Shown one piece after another: positions 22,788 to 35,500 of a stretch of 64,000 nt of DNA (position 1 is the stretch's first letter; the number at the start of each line of letters is the position of its first letter). This DNA is from Tipula vernalis (Eukaryota; Arthropoda; Insecta; Diptera; Tipulidae): the NCBI GenBank assembly GCA_958295665.1, contig OY282560.1:258425368-258489367 (forward strand), read 5' to 3'. The notes beneath the pieces are model-generated. The model did no database searches and was not told where the DNA came from. It saw only the letters and a program-made list of their open reading frames with translations. The position numbers were made by a program, and so were the translations under genes.

Positions 22788-23773
22788 CTAACCGGAAGTG
22801 GCCACTCCCATGGTCCAGAAAATTTATTTTGCAAATATCTTAAAAAGTATAAGGTTTACAAAAAACTACTTAATACAAAATGTTTCCAAAAAGTAAAAAC
22901 AAATAAAAATAAAAAATAAAAAATTTAAAAAAAAATTATAAAAAAAAATTATTTTTTTCTATGAAATATGAAAAAAAAAATCAAAAAATATATAAGAAAC
23001 AACAACAATTTACATCACGGCAACGCCGTATAATAATATCAAATAAAACGAAAGCTATTTATGTGTATGTTTCTTGGAACAACAAAATAAATTACAACAA
23101 CAATCAGCATATATTGTTGAGAAAAAATTGTAATGTATGGATGTTACCAATGGAATTATTGTTTTTTCAAAGTCGAGAATTATTATTTTGATTTAATTTG
23201 TAGCTTTTATGTTGTTAATTCTCCTATTTTCTGCCAAATATTTACAAATTTTATTTGTTCGAGTTTAAATTAAATAATTCGAATTATTTTTTTAATTACT
23301 TAATTTATCTGCCTAGTGCAATTGTTGTTGTAAATTTCTCAACAACATAAGCTAAACGTTTGTTCTTCATTCGTCATATTCGAGATTCGAGATAAATGTT
23401 TGACATTTGAGAAAAAATAAAACCAATAAAAAAGTCTATAAACATTTTTGTTGTTTTTGGGAAAAAGATCTATAACCTATCTTTATTACATTCGTAGACC
23501 AAAAAATGGCATATTTTATTGTTTTAAAAAATACGAATAAGCCTACATATTACAATGCTTTACTAAACATTAAATATAAAAATTTTAAGGCATAATTCGA
23601 TTTTTAACATTAAGACACCTTTTAAATTTAAATTATCTTAATCATTTTTTTACAAATAAAAAGTAAATATGTGTTTGTATGAAAATAAATGTAAAGTAAT
23701 ATGCTACATTGCCGTCATCATTTAGTTACCAATACTACTTTCAGTAGTCATTATCAGACAATAACAAATAATA
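22788..23773. other. Remaining half of the split older element
   Basis: Very AT-rich DNA, with long A and T runs, that follows the gypsy insertion. The first 50 bp continue the sequence broken at 16322. The 76-residue plus-strand frame at 22961 is low in complexity. No gene seen. Confidence 0.45.
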
Positions 23774-23826
23774 ATTCGTCTTGGAACTATAGATGTTTTT
23801 GATTTTTATAGTTATTTATAGTACTA

Positions 23827-23933
23827 GTGAGCAAAACAAGATATTATCCACGAGGGATAAGTTTGTCCCATGAGGCGATAGCCGTGTGGGACATTATCCC
23901 GAGTGGATAATATCTCTTTGCTCACGAGTGGCA
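23827..23933. repeat. 107-bp imperfect hairpin, possible CACTA-type terminus
   Basis: GTGAGCAAAACAAGATATTATCCAC...GGATAA on the left is mirrored by TTATCC...GTGGATAATATC...TTTGCTCAC on the right (described in parts to keep it short). A smaller inverted pair GTCCCAT/GTGGGAC sits in the middle. The right edge read inward starts CACTCGTGAGC, and the left edge ACTAGTGAGC. These resemble the CACT(A/G) ends of CACTA elements, and the hairpin lies 500 bp before a CACTA-like transposase. Whether it is that element's end or an independent MITE is open. Confidence 0.6.
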
Positions 23934-24432
23934 TACAACGTTTTAATCGCTTTTGTTGAAATAAATTTCGTAAATTAATAAGAAATAGTGTTTTCACAGT
24001 GGAGCATTGAATTTTGAAATATATTTTATCATAGTGACCGTTCTTTTAATTGTCATGGTGTACTTTAATTTAACTAATTTTTGGAATATAGTTTTTCATT
24101 CAATTTGACTACGAATAATTTTCCAATGACTACTCAACATTTTGTTACACCAAATCCCAGCAAAAAAATAGATAACGTGGTAAACGTAAACTTGGTTTAA
24201 ACGAACTAAATGTTGTGTGGGTTAAAGGAAGAAAGGTACATTTTTTTTTTGTTTTTTTAAGTGGTGACAGGAAAAAGTAAAGTAAAAATTGTGATCGCCT
24301 CGTGTACAAGAAATCTAAAAAAATTAAATAGACAAAAAAAAATTTAAATATTTAAATATAACATTTGCAATAATAAAGCTGTAATATAGTGAGTGGCAAT
24401 TTTATAGATTTTATTTAAAATTATATTTTCAA

Positions 24433-25888
24433 ATGGATAATAAAACGAGAAAATTAATTTCTATTTCTAAACGCCATTTTAGACGTTTAGTAGCACGTAG
24501 ATTAACCAATATTAAAAAGTCTATTAAAATATGATGTTGATGGTGATTTAAATCATATAGAATCTAAAAACATCATTAGCTTAGAATTAGAATCTAATAT
24601 TATTCAGGGAAATAAAAGAAAGGAATATAAAAATTGCAATTTTATCCCATTAAATAAAAATACGCCGCCATATTTGAAGGCTACGGATAGGAAATATTTA
24701 AATCAAATTAATTGTGTTGTGAACGAAGATTTTTGTATGAAATATAAACTAGACATTTTAAAAAAAGATTTAAAAGATACAGTTTTATTACATAATGTTA
24801 GTACGACGGTTACTCGTGAAATATTAGGAGCTTTAAACAATTACGGTTTAGAGTTGCCCCGTTCAAAATTCACGCTAATAAAAAGTCTTAATAAAAATCA
24901 TGCGCCAATAATAAAAAAGGCAATGGGAAGTGGCCAGTTTGTGTATATTGGCATTGAAAATAATTTAATTAATTGTTCAGATCAATTATTATTAAGGCGT
25001 CGTAAAATTATCCTGGACATCAATATCGACGGGTTACCATTGTTTAAAAGTTCCAGAAGATGTGTTTGGCCAATTCTTGGTAGCGTTGTGGATTGTGCAC
25101 ATATTTATCCGTTTGTGATTGCAGTCTATTTGGGGACCGGACATCCTGAATCGCACTTATTATTTTTTGAAGATTTTGCTAAAGAGTGCGACAAATTAAC
25201 TTCAGAAGGGGTATTGGTATCTGACAAACTGATCAAGAAATAGTTTAAAATTCGATTATTTTCTTGTGATGCGCCGGCAAAATCCTTTACAACTTGCACT
25301 AGATACCAAAAGTCTTTTAATGGCTGTCAGAAGTGTAATCAAACCGGGATGAGCTACAAAAATCGAACTGTTTTTAGTAATGTCGCGGGAGAGCTTCGAA
25401 CTGACGAATCTTTTTTATTAAGAACCGATTTAAAGCATCACAGCGACTTGTTCAAAAACACACTATCGGTTTTAGAAAATTACGGAACTAAACTGATAAG
25501 TCAATTCCCTATAGACCCCATGCATTTGGTGGATCTCGGCGTAGCAAAAAAAATGTTGAGTTTAATATGCTTAACTAATAAAAAATCTATCAGCGAGATG
25601 TCAGAATTTAATAATAAAATAGCGAAAGATTTTATCCCTTCCGAATTTAATAGGAAACCTAGGACACTCTCTGAATTACCGCGGTTTAAAGCTACAGAGT
25701 TCCATTTATTTTTGATTTACTATGGCCCAGTTTTATTAAAAAATATTCTGAGTGTTGAAAAATATGATCATTTTATTTCTTTACATTGTGCAATAAGGTT
25801 ACTAAGTGATTATACAAATGCACAAGAAAATTCTGAATACGCTGGCCGACTGTTAAAATATTTCGTGAAAGATTTTTCTAAATTTTAG
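24433..25888 (+). pseudogene. CACTA-like transposase, 5' part
   Basis: The frame starts at ATG 24433 (MDNKTRKLISISKRHFRRLV), shifts by one base near 24526, and continues through LNQINCVVNEDF. It includes LDINIDGLPLFKSS (about 25012-25053), YPFVIAVYLGTG, DPMHLVDLGVAKKMLS and TLSELPRFKATEFHLFLIYY. A single in-frame TAG at 25241 interrupts it; beyond, CDAPAKSFTTC and CQKCNQTG keep the frame. This set of motifs belongs to a family of insect transposase-like proteins that I associate with the Transposase_21 (CACTA/EnSpm) group, from memory. At 25888-25890 it is broken by the palindromic element; the 3' part resumes at 36213. Confidence 0.7.
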
Positions 25889-26959
25889 ACCTGGATAGGG
25901 ATTCCGACTGCATTTTGGATGATTTTCTTAAGCATTATTTTCAGCCTGAATTTAGGCAATCAAAATAAATAAAATCATTATTAATTGTGTGACTATCACT
26001 GAAAATGTAATAAAAAAATTCTTTTGTTATAATTTCTACAATATTATTTTATGATCGTTGTTTGAATGTACATATATAGTTGACCTCCAATTTACAAAAC
26101 AAATTCGGTCAAAAGGTCCCATTGTTTAGTGAGATTGTCTTAAATTGAAACCAACATTTCGTGAATATTGTATAACTCGTGCTAAGGATTCATAAATGTA
26201 TGAAAATTATTGATCATTTAATTGGAAAACCCCAAGTTAATGAGATTTGATCGCACATAGCGGACAAAACGTAATATAGGGGTTCGCCGTATATATTTGA
26301 GATATAACGTACATAGTTAAGTATGTAGGTATTTTTTTTTGCTTTAATATACATATATACATTTGCATTCAAATGAATTTATCAATATTGTAAAATTTTC
26401 CTTACTAAGGTAAATTCTCTTAATCTTTAATAAGACTCAATTCCCTTAATCGCATTTTGATAATTTATGCATCTTGGTTGGTGTTCTTCATATAAAAATT
26501 TTACTTACAATATAGGTTTGTCTTGCATTTTAGATGGAAAAATTATTTATTATAATACAAATACCACTAAAACTCAAAAAAATTGTATGTGGTATGTGCT
26601 TGAAATATATTTAAAAAAAATTATGAACCGCCGAAATGTAGGCTAATGAATAACATATCATGCGTTACACAAAAAAATGCTAACCAAATTATAAAACTTT
26701 AGCAGTACCTTTCGAAACCACACTGCAAATTTAAATTTAATGCCTTAAGCGTAAATCCGCAGAAAAACCAAAATAAAAACTGGCGTTCGTTTTTTCGCGG
26801 TTTCAGAAAAATGTTTAATTGGTTTGGAAAATTGAATTTTAATTTTTTCGGTCAGAAAAACATATTTGATACAAAACAAATTGAACTCTCATTTTCTGGT
26901 AGATTCGATAAATTTCCAAAGATTTTAGGGCCAAATATTTAAAAATCTAAATTTATTTA

Positions 26960-27793
26960 CCAACTGGACGTTTATAGAATGGAATGCTCTCCGGTTCATA
27001 CAGGCATTTTCAATGTGCCTTCTTAATCCAGTTAGCGCAATATGAGTTCCATCAATAAGCCCAATTATATTTGGAAAACCATATTCTCGATGAAAACTAA
27101 AATCATATTTTAGTGTCTCATAAATTATACTTCTAAATCGATTCTTCTCTAAAATGTTACGTACCTTATTTTAGTTGAATCGATTTCACCTTGCGTTTGC
27201 GGGAATTTGACATAAACAGTTCCCAGCTGGGTGGATATAATTCGGGTGAATTTTTTTGACGCACCTGTGAGCCGCTATTTGACTCAAGCAAACTAGCGCG
27301 TCAGACCCAACCCTTCGTTGATAACTGCCACTACCTAAAAAATTTAGTACCGATAGTATCTACAAATTAAAATAAAATATAACTAATTTATATGTGAACG
27401 TTATTAATCAAAATCCAAATAAATCAATACCTAATCTAATAAATTAGATGAAAAGGAATTTTCTTCCGATGATCATAATCTGTAATAGCTAATGGAAATA
27501 GATGGAGGTAACCGATACATTTCTAAGAACCTATTGTACAATTATTTTTGTGAAAAATGTTTTATTTTAGATTTGTAATATGGTAATTAGGTGCCCGATT
27601 CACAGGCTTCATATGTCACTTGTAATAATAATTATTAATTATTATTCTTATATTTACCTAGCTTCCAAAATGTCAAATAGATCCATAGTGTCTCGTAAAT
27701 ATTTACGAAAAATAATCAATTTATTTCGTCTTCGACGACAAGACACAATACAGCTAACGGCACTCATTCCAAAATGTAAAATTCAATTTAAAA
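26960..27793 (-). pseudogene. Captured Harbinger transposase fragment, copy A
   Basis: Three exon-like pieces on the minus strand. Piece 1 ends near 27658 with RKYLRDTMDLFDILEAR at a donor AG|GTAAAT. Piece 2 (about 27533 down to 27480) reads FLEMYRLPPSIS after an acceptor ACAATAG, then meets a stop. Piece 3 (27337 to 26960) follows an acceptor TTTTTTAG, reads SGSYQRRVGSDALVCLSQ, shifts frame at KFPQTQGEI, and reaches YGFPNIIGLIDGTHIAL and then NRRAFHSINVQ. That is the first-Asp region of the HARBI1/PIF family, and it stops at a possible donor TTG|GTAAAT. The exons with the other two catalytic residues are missing. Confidence 0.75.
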
Positions 27794-29279
27794 TTAGGAT
27801 TTATCTATCTGAGTGGTTTATGGTTGTACGGTGCCAACATTTTTATAATATCGTCACAATCGTCATTTTAAAAAAAAATATATATAAATTTCACCCCCAC
27901 GGTTCAATAGGCTCCCCGTTACGTTGAATCAGTTAAGAAACTCTCAACTTATATACACACTCCCTTGTGATGGGTCCTTATAGCAAAGCATTCCAAGCAA
28001 TCCAAAAGAGCTTCTATGTTTCGAATATTTACACCTCGTTTACGTTTTTTTCGAAAGAGCGACCATAAATAAGTATAAAAATTAAAAATTTTAAAACTAG
28101 AGCTGCTTTTTTTATTCGCTCCTGGCAGCTGCTATCGAGAGCCGTCATTTTTCTACGCCTAAATTTAAATTTGATGCGCTATTTATTGGTAAACTAAACT
28201 TATTTAACTTCACGCTATCGTTTTTAATTCAATTGTTTAGCGAAAACTTGATATAAAAAATATTTGGCTCTACCTATTTATACGCCCAACTAACAATTTT
28301 GAAATTTATGAGCGTGATATAAGAGTTAAAATTCGTCTTATATTAAGCTTTTAAGAGTCTTCCGGCGAACTATTTGGGCATATAAGGTTAAAATAAGCGC
28401 CTTGTAAGGTGTATATAAGTGTCATATAAGGCTAAACTTTCTTGAGAAAGAATGATATAAGTTATAAGAATAGTCGTAGAGTAGTCTTTCGTAAGGTTGT
28501 TATCAGAATATACATTCTTATGTAAGAGCGTTTTAAGACATACGTTGTATTCCTATACATATATTTCATCGTTATAATCTTAGAAAATTATGTTATAGGA
28601 TTATACAACTTTAATGATTCTTAATTCAGTTTTATAACAAACTTGGTATTATCCTTTGACAAATAAAACAGATAAATTAAATTAAAACAGATAATGCTTG
28701 AAAAACTAATTACTTTTTATATAATTAAAATTTACATTGAAATTAGCATAGAATTTAGCTGCGAATTCAAATTTTTCAATTAAAAATAATAGCTACCTGA
28801 TCTAATTTTTTTGCGCTCTTAAAAATTCGAATAATAAAATAAAGAATTATTATTATTTAAAAAAATAAAAATTATCAAAAAAAAGAAATATCATAAAATG
28901 GACTAATTAAAATACTACATAGTACTTGTTATGAAAGGAAACTTTATAAAAGCACTTGCTAAGTTCCTAAAATTGCCAAAATATATCAAAATATTCCATT
29001 TGAAAAAAATGTATCCAAAAAATTACAAAATGGATGCTTTTTTCATAATGGAAATTCCTAAGCCAATGGCCGAGATGACGTTCTACGTGAAATATCTTAT
29101 AAGTGTCTTATAAGAAAACGTTTAAATTAGTTTCCAGGGTCGGATTGAGTTTATATACTTCGGTAAAACTGAAGAAATAAATATAAATTAACCAACAAAA
29201 TTAATGTCATATAAATTTGTTGATACTTAATATTATCAAACAATTTATTATAATAATAAGTTTGTATGACTGTTTTGTA

Positions 29280-29282
29280 TAT

Positions 29283-29376
<94 letters not shown>
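29280..29376. repeat. AT dinucleotide microsatellite
   Basis: Nearly pure TA repeat of about 95 bp, with two or three small breaks. Open frames over it on both strands (Tyr-Ile repeats) are by-products. Confidence 0.97.
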
Positions 29377-30058
29377 AATCAGAGACGAAGCGTGACATTT
29401 TTAGAAACGGAAGCACAACTAATTTTAAATTCGAATCATTACGTGCCAGCTCTAATGACCTCAGAGCAGTGTATGTTATAAGCATTTTAAATAAGTTCTC
29501 GGCATTACCGTGACACCATAATAGTTTTGGCATACTAAGGTATTGATAATATTTTCTTTTTTTACCATTAAAATTATAAAACTAAATAATGATTGAGCTG
29601 TGCTGGTGCTACCGCGCGAAACCTCCAAACAGGTCAATAATCGATCAGCTATACGCAATATCAATTTCAATATAATGTAATATTATAGAAACCTGTGAGA
29701 GGTTAACATTAAGCGAAAGAAGTCTGTTTTTGTGATCTTACAACGAACTTCCTCTGACACCACCAGAAGCACGTATGGCTATATTTTGCTTTGTTAATAT
29801 TAAATATCAAAACCAAAACTTATGTACATTACCAGCCGTGAAGGCTTGCTGATATACGTATATTATTAAATAATTTAACTACAATTTGTTTCATCTTTCA
29901 TATTCATTTTGTTATGTATGTATTGCGGTTTTATGGCTTGTACAATGTGTTGGATTTGAATATAAATATAATATCTTGATCTCTTTCGCTCCTTTCGACC
30001 TTATGATGCCAGCGAACGTCATCTCATGCAGATCAATCAATTTTGTTTCACGTTTATT

Positions 30059-30290
30059 AACCGGTCATATAGTGATGGTTAAGGTGACGGCTTAGACACA
30101 CCGCGGTCTCGAGTTCGATTCCCGGCGCTAAGCACAACGCCGCGTCCAATTGTGTGTAATATCGTTCGTTGTGCTGACCATCTACAACGATCACCAATAA
30201 TTGTAACATATGGTCTGAAAGAGCTTGTAAAAAAAATCTCAGTATAGGGTTAATTTTGACCTGTATAAAATATAAAATATACATGCAAAG
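30059..30290 (+). mobile_element. tRNA-derived SINE
   Basis: TAGTGATGGTTAAGGTGACG (from about 30068) matches a polymerase III A box. GAGTTCGATTCCCGGCGC, from about 30112, matches a B box; the spacing is that of a tRNA gene. The body continues CCGCGTCCAATTGTGTG and ends in an A-rich stretch near 30225. It is not a tRNA gene, since no acceptor stem closes. It lies inside the 2.9-kb element and differs from the SINE family at 8690 and 60800. Confidence 0.65.
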
Positions 30291-30414
30291 AATTTTACAC
30301 CATTTCCTGGACTTGGCCTGATGTGTATTTGTCTACTTTGTCGTCAAATAGTTAAATGAGATTTACCCTGAGCCCGCCACTGATAGAAATGTCTCCTAAA
30401 ATCACATTTTTAAT

Positions 30415-30600
30415 TATTTGCCTATGTAAGAATATACTAAGTATCTAATAAGGGAGAGGTATGAGTTTTCTTATAGAAAACTTATCTAAGCGTATTTAAA
30501 GAATATTTTTATTATTATCCTATGTAAGAATAAAGTAAGTATCTAACAAGGGAGAGGTATGAGTTTTTCTTAAAGAGAACTTATCCAAGAGTATTAATAC
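30415..30600. repeat. Tandem duplication of about 110 bp
   Basis: CTATGTAAGAATATACTAAG at 30422 and CTATGTAAGAATAAAGTAAG at 30520 begin two copies. Each continues TATCTAAT/CAAGGGAGAGGTATGAGTTTT and an AACTTATC block. It lies in the right subterminal part of the 2.9-kb element. Confidence 0.8.
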
Positions 30601-32521
30601 AATATTTTGCGAATACATATTTAGAGACATATTTACTATATTATTTTAAATAAAAAAACTGAATAAAACGGTAATATATCTACAAGTCGATTTTTAACAT
30701 TAATTAGTTTTAGAGTTACGTCAATCACTAAGTTTTGTTTTCTGCGGTACTCAAACAAATGTCATATTTTCTAAAAGAAACACACTTTAAAGGCTCTTGC
30801 AAAAGAATTTAAACAATATGTAATCTTATAGCGTTCTCTATAAAGATTTGTTTATGTTTTAATCTTACAAATCTCTTGGTCAAGAGAAATCCTACAGAAC
30901 ACTCATAAAGAAAGAAATTAAGAGAACTGTAAGACTAAATATGTCTTGGCTAAGAAAACTTTTCCACTAAAAACAATAAGAGTATACTAAGTGTTGTGTA
31001 AGAAACAGCCTTACAACAGAATCTGTCAAGGTGTAAAAATGCCATGTAAGAATATAATATAAGTTATAAATCGGCATTTCTTTGACAAGAAGCTAATAAG
31101 TATTCAGTTTTAAACATTCTTGGAGAATGTTATTCTAGGGCTCTTTTAAGTGAAAAATATTCTTAAAAGACAATTTATAAGGCAAAATGTTAGTTGGGCG
31201 GAGCGCTATCGGAAGCCACATTTTATATGAGGGCTCTCGATAGCAGCTATCCGGAGCGAATAAAAAAACCCAGCTTTAGTAGGGTTTACATATTAAAATT
31301 TTTTATCTCATACTTTTGTTGACACAATCCGTGTTTTTTATTTACAACTATTAAATTATATGTATAGCACGAGTTACCTTGATATTATGAAAATTCTTTA
31401 ATTTTGTGTTCTTTAATAAAACCTAAATCCATAGACAAATTTTGCTTTATTTGACCCTAAAATCTTCTGGAAATTTATCGAATCTCCTAGAAAATGAGAG
31501 TTCAATTTTTTTTGTATCATATATGTTTTTCTGACCGAAAAAATTAAAATTCAATTTTCCAAACCAATTAAACATTTTTCTGAAACCGCGAAAAACGAAC
31601 GCCAGTTTTTATTTTGGTTTTTCTGCGGATTTACGCTTAAGGCATTAATTTTAGATTTGCAGTGTGGTTTCGAAAGGTATTGCTAAAATTTTATAATTTA
31701 GTTAGCATTTTTTTGTGTAACGCATGATATGTAATTCATTAGCCTACATTTCGGCGGTTCTTAATTTTTTTTGAAATATATTTCAAGTACATACTATATA
31801 CAATTTTTTTGAGTTTTCGTGGTATTTGTATTATAATAAATAATTCTTCCATCTAAAATGCAAGACAAACCTATATTGTTAGAATGATTTATAGAATCAC
31901 TAACTGTAAATAAAATTTTTATATGAAGAACACCAACCAAGATGCATAAATTATCAAAATGCGATTAAAGGAATTGAGTCTTATTAAAGATTAAGAGAAT
32001 TTACCTTAGTAACCAAAATTATACAATATTGATAAATTCATTTGAATGCAAATGTACGAGTATGTATATTAAAGCAAAAAAAATACCTACATACTTAACT
32101 ATGTACGTTATATCTCAAATATATACAGCGAACCCCTATATTACGTTTTGTCCGCTATGTGCGATCAAATCTCATTAACTTGGGGTTTTCCAATTAAATG
32201 ATCAATAACTTTCATACATTTATGAATCCTTAGCACGAGTTATACAATATTCACGAAATGTTGGTTTCAATTTAAGACAATCTCACTAAACGATGGGACC
32301 TTTTGACCGAATTTGTTTTGTAAATTGGAGGTCAACTATATATGTACATTCAAACAACGATCATAAAATAATATTGTAGAAATTATAACAAAAGAATTTT
32401 TCATTACATTTTCAGTGATAGTCACGCATCTAATAATGATTTATATTTATTTTGATTGCCTAAATTCAGGCTGAAAATAATGCTTAAGAAAATCATCCAA
32501 AATGCAGTCGGAATCCCTATC

Positions 32522-35500
32522 CTGGATAGGGATTCCGACTGCATTTTGGATGATTTTCTTAAGCATTATTTTCAGCCTTAATTTAGGCAATCAAAATAAA
32601 TTAAAATCTTTATTAATTGCGTGCCTATCACTGAAAATGTAATAAAAAAAATTATTTTTTTATAATTTCTACAATATTATTTTATGATCGTTGTTTGAAT
32701 GTATACAGTTGACCTCCAATTTACAAAACAAATTCGATCAAAAGATCCCATCGTTTAGTGAAATTGTCTTAAATTGAAACCAACATTTCGTGAATATTGT
32801 ATAATTCATTCTAAGGGTTCATAAATGTATGAAAGTTATTGATCATTTAATTGGAAAAACCAAAGTTAATGAGATTTATCTCACATAGCAGACATAACGT
32901 AATATAGGGGTTCGCCGTATATATTTGAGATATAACGTATGTACATAGTTAAGTATGTAGGTATTTTTTTTTTGCTTTAATATACATACATACATTTGCA
33001 TTCAAATTAATTTATCAATATTGTAAAATTTTGGTTACTAAGGTAAATTCTCTTAATCTTTAATAAGACTCAATTCCCTTAATCGCATTTTGATAATTTA
33101 TGCATCTTGGTTGGTGTTCTTCATATACAAATTTTACTTACAATATAGGTTTGTCTTGCATTTTAGATGGAAGAATTATTTATTATAATACAAATACCAC
33201 TAAAACTCAAAAAAATTGTATGTGGTATGTACTTAAAATATATTTTAAAAAAATTATGAACCGCCGAAATGTAGGCTAATGAATTACATATCATGCGTAC
33301 ACAAAAAAATGCTAACCAAATTATAAAATTTTAGCAGTACCTTTCGAAACCACACTGCAAATTAAAAATTAATGCCTTAAGCGTAAATCCGCAGAAAAAC
33401 CAAAATAAAAACTGGCATTCGTTTTTTCGCGGTTTCAGAAAAATGTTTAATTGGTTTGGAAAATTGAATTTTAATTTTTTCGGTCAGAAAAACATATTTG
33501 GTACAAAAAAAATTGAACTCTCATTTTCTAGTAGATTCGATAAATTTCCAGAAGATTTTAGGGCCAAATATTTAAAAATCTAAATTTATTTCCAACTGGA
33601 CGTTTATAGAATGGAATGCTCTCCGGTTCATACAGGCATTTTCAATGTGCCTTCTTAATCCAGTTAGCGCAATATGAGTTCCATCAATAAGCCCAATTAT
33701 ATTTGGAAAACCATATTCTCGATGAAAACTAAAATCATATTTTAGTGTCACATAAATTATACTTCTAAATCGATTCTTCTCTAAAATGTTACGTACCTTA
33801 TTTTAGTTGAATCGATTTCACCTTGCGTTTGCGGGAATTTGACATAAACAGTTCTCAGCTGGGTGGATATAATTCGGGTGAATTTTTTTGACGCACCTGT
33901 GAACCGCTGTTTGACTCAAGCAAACTAGCGCGTCAAACCCAACCCTTCGTTGATAACTGCCACTACCTAAAAAATTTAGTACCGATAGTATCTACAAATT
34001 AAAATAAAATATAAATAATTTATATGTGAACGTTATTAATCAAAATCCAAATAAATCAATACCTAATCTAATAAATTAGATGAAAAGGAATTTTCTTCCG
34101 ATGATCATAATCTGTAATAGCTAATGGAAATAGATGGAGGTAACCGATACATTTCTAAGAAACTATTGTACAATTATTTTTGTGAAAAATGTTTTATTTT
34201 AGATTTGTAATATGGTAATTAGGTGCCTGATTCACAGGCTTCATATGTCACTTGTAATAATAATTATTAATTATTATTCTTATATTTACCTAGCTTCCAA
34301 AATGTTAAATAGATCCATAGTGTCTCGTAAATATTTACGAAAAATAATCAATTTATTTCGTCTTCGACGACAAGACACAATACAGCTAACGGCACTCATT
34401 CCAAAATGTAAAATTCAATTTAAAATTAGGATTTATCTATCTGAGTGGTTTATGGTTGTACGGTGCCAACATTTTTATAATATCGTCACAATCGTCATTA
34501 AAAAAAAATATATATATATATAAATTTCACCCCCACGGTTCAATAGGCTCCCCGTTACGTTGAATCAGTTAAGAAACTCTCAACTTATATACACACTCCC
34601 TTGTGATGGGTCCTTATAGCAAAGCATTCCAAGCAATCCAAAAGAGCTTCTATGTTTCGAATATTTACACCTCGTTTACGTTTTTTTCGAAAGAGCGACC
34701 ATAAATAAGTATAAAAATTAAAAATTTTAAAACTAGAGCTGCTTTTTTTATTCGCTCCTGGCAGCTGCTATCGAGAGCCGTCATTTTTCTACGCCTAAAT
34801 TTAAATTTGACGCGCTATTTATTGGTAAACTAAACTTATTTAACGTCACGCTATCGTTTTTAATTCAATTGTTTAGCGAAAACTTGATATAAAAAATATT
34901 TGGCTCTACCTATTTATACGGAGCGCTATCGGAAGCCACATTTTATATGAGGGCTCTCGATAGCAGCTATCCGGAGCGAATAAAAAAACCCAGCTTTAGT
35001 AGGGTTTTCATATTAAAATTTTTTATCTCATACTTTTGTTGACACAATCCGTGTTTTTTATTTACAACTATTAAATTATATGTATAGCACGAGTTACCTT
35101 GATATTATGAAAATTCTTTAATTTAGTGTTCTTTAATAAAACCTAAATCCATAGGCAAATTTTGCTTTATTTGACCCTAAAATCTTCTGGAAATTTATCG
35201 AATCTACTAGAAAATGAGAGTTCAATTTTTTTTGTATCAAATATGTTTTTCTGACCGAAAAAATTAAAATTCAATTTTCCAAACCAATTAAACATTTTTC
35301 TGAAACCGCGAAAAAACGAACGCCAGTTTTTATTTTGGTTTTTCTGCGGATTTACGCTTAAGGCATTAATTTTAAATTTGCAGTGTGGTTTCGAAAGGTA
35401 TTGCTAAAATTTTACAATTTGGTTAGCATTTTTTTGTGTAACGCATGATATGTAATTCATTAGCCTACATTTCGGCGGTTCATAATTTTTTTTAAATATA

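Larger units (their letters stand above)
15761..23805. mobile_element. Older element with short inverted ends, split by a gypsy insertion
   Basis: ATCAAAACATCTATAATTCC at 15761-15780 and the following AAGACGAAC are mirrored with few mismatches near 23774-23805 (GTTTTTGAT end, ATAGATG, GGAAC). Inside lie the GTCAGTCT microsatellite and, at 16223-16322 and 22784-22830, sequence that becomes continuous when the gypsy element is removed (CTCCAAATCGG joining CTAACCGGAAGTGGCC). The host element would then be about 1.6 kb. No transposase is seen. The limits are inferred only from the inverted pair. Confidence 0.45.
28285..31198. mobile_element. 2.9-kb element with CCCAACTAAC ends, inserted in element A
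   Basis: Comparison with element B, which lacks it, gives the limits: B reads TATTTATACGGAGCGC where A has CCCAACTAACA... to ...TGTTAGTTGGG in the same place. The terminal inverted repeats are 11 bp (CCCAACTAACA). CG stands on both sides, so a 2-bp target duplication is possible. The subterminal 500 bp on each side are full of words such as TATAAG, TGTAAG and CTTAT in both directions, but do not form long stems. No transposase frame is present; a 60-residue frame at 28931 is not recognisable. The superfamily is not clear to me. Confidence 0.75.
25891..32521. mobile_element. Palindromic element A with captured Harbinger fragment
   Basis: Terminal inverted repeats of about 1,050 bp start CTGGATAGGGATTCC at 25891 and end with its complement near 32521; they remain similar to about 26940 on the left and 31470 on the right. 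A second inverted block (TTATTCGCTCC...GCTGCTATCGAGAG near 28110, complement near 31230) lies inside. The left interior carries Harbinger transposase sequence on the minus strand, but the last exon is absent. Without the 2.9-kb insertion at 28285-31198, its length is close to that of element B, which is nearly the same sequence. It has no complete transposase, so I regard it as non-autonomous. Clean target-site duplications were not found. Confidence 0.8.

Noticed and set aside
27580..27927. Plus-strand 115-residue frame, repeated at 34212, as a gene
   Set aside because: It is antisense to the recognisable Harbinger exon piece, and its repetition is due to elements A and B being copies.
29266..29533. 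Tyr-Ile-rich small proteins on both strands
   Set aside because: Translation of the AT dinucleotide run.
30068..30130. A functional tRNA gene
   Set aside because: A and B boxes are present but no acceptor stem or anticodon arm can be closed. The sequence continues as a SINE body.
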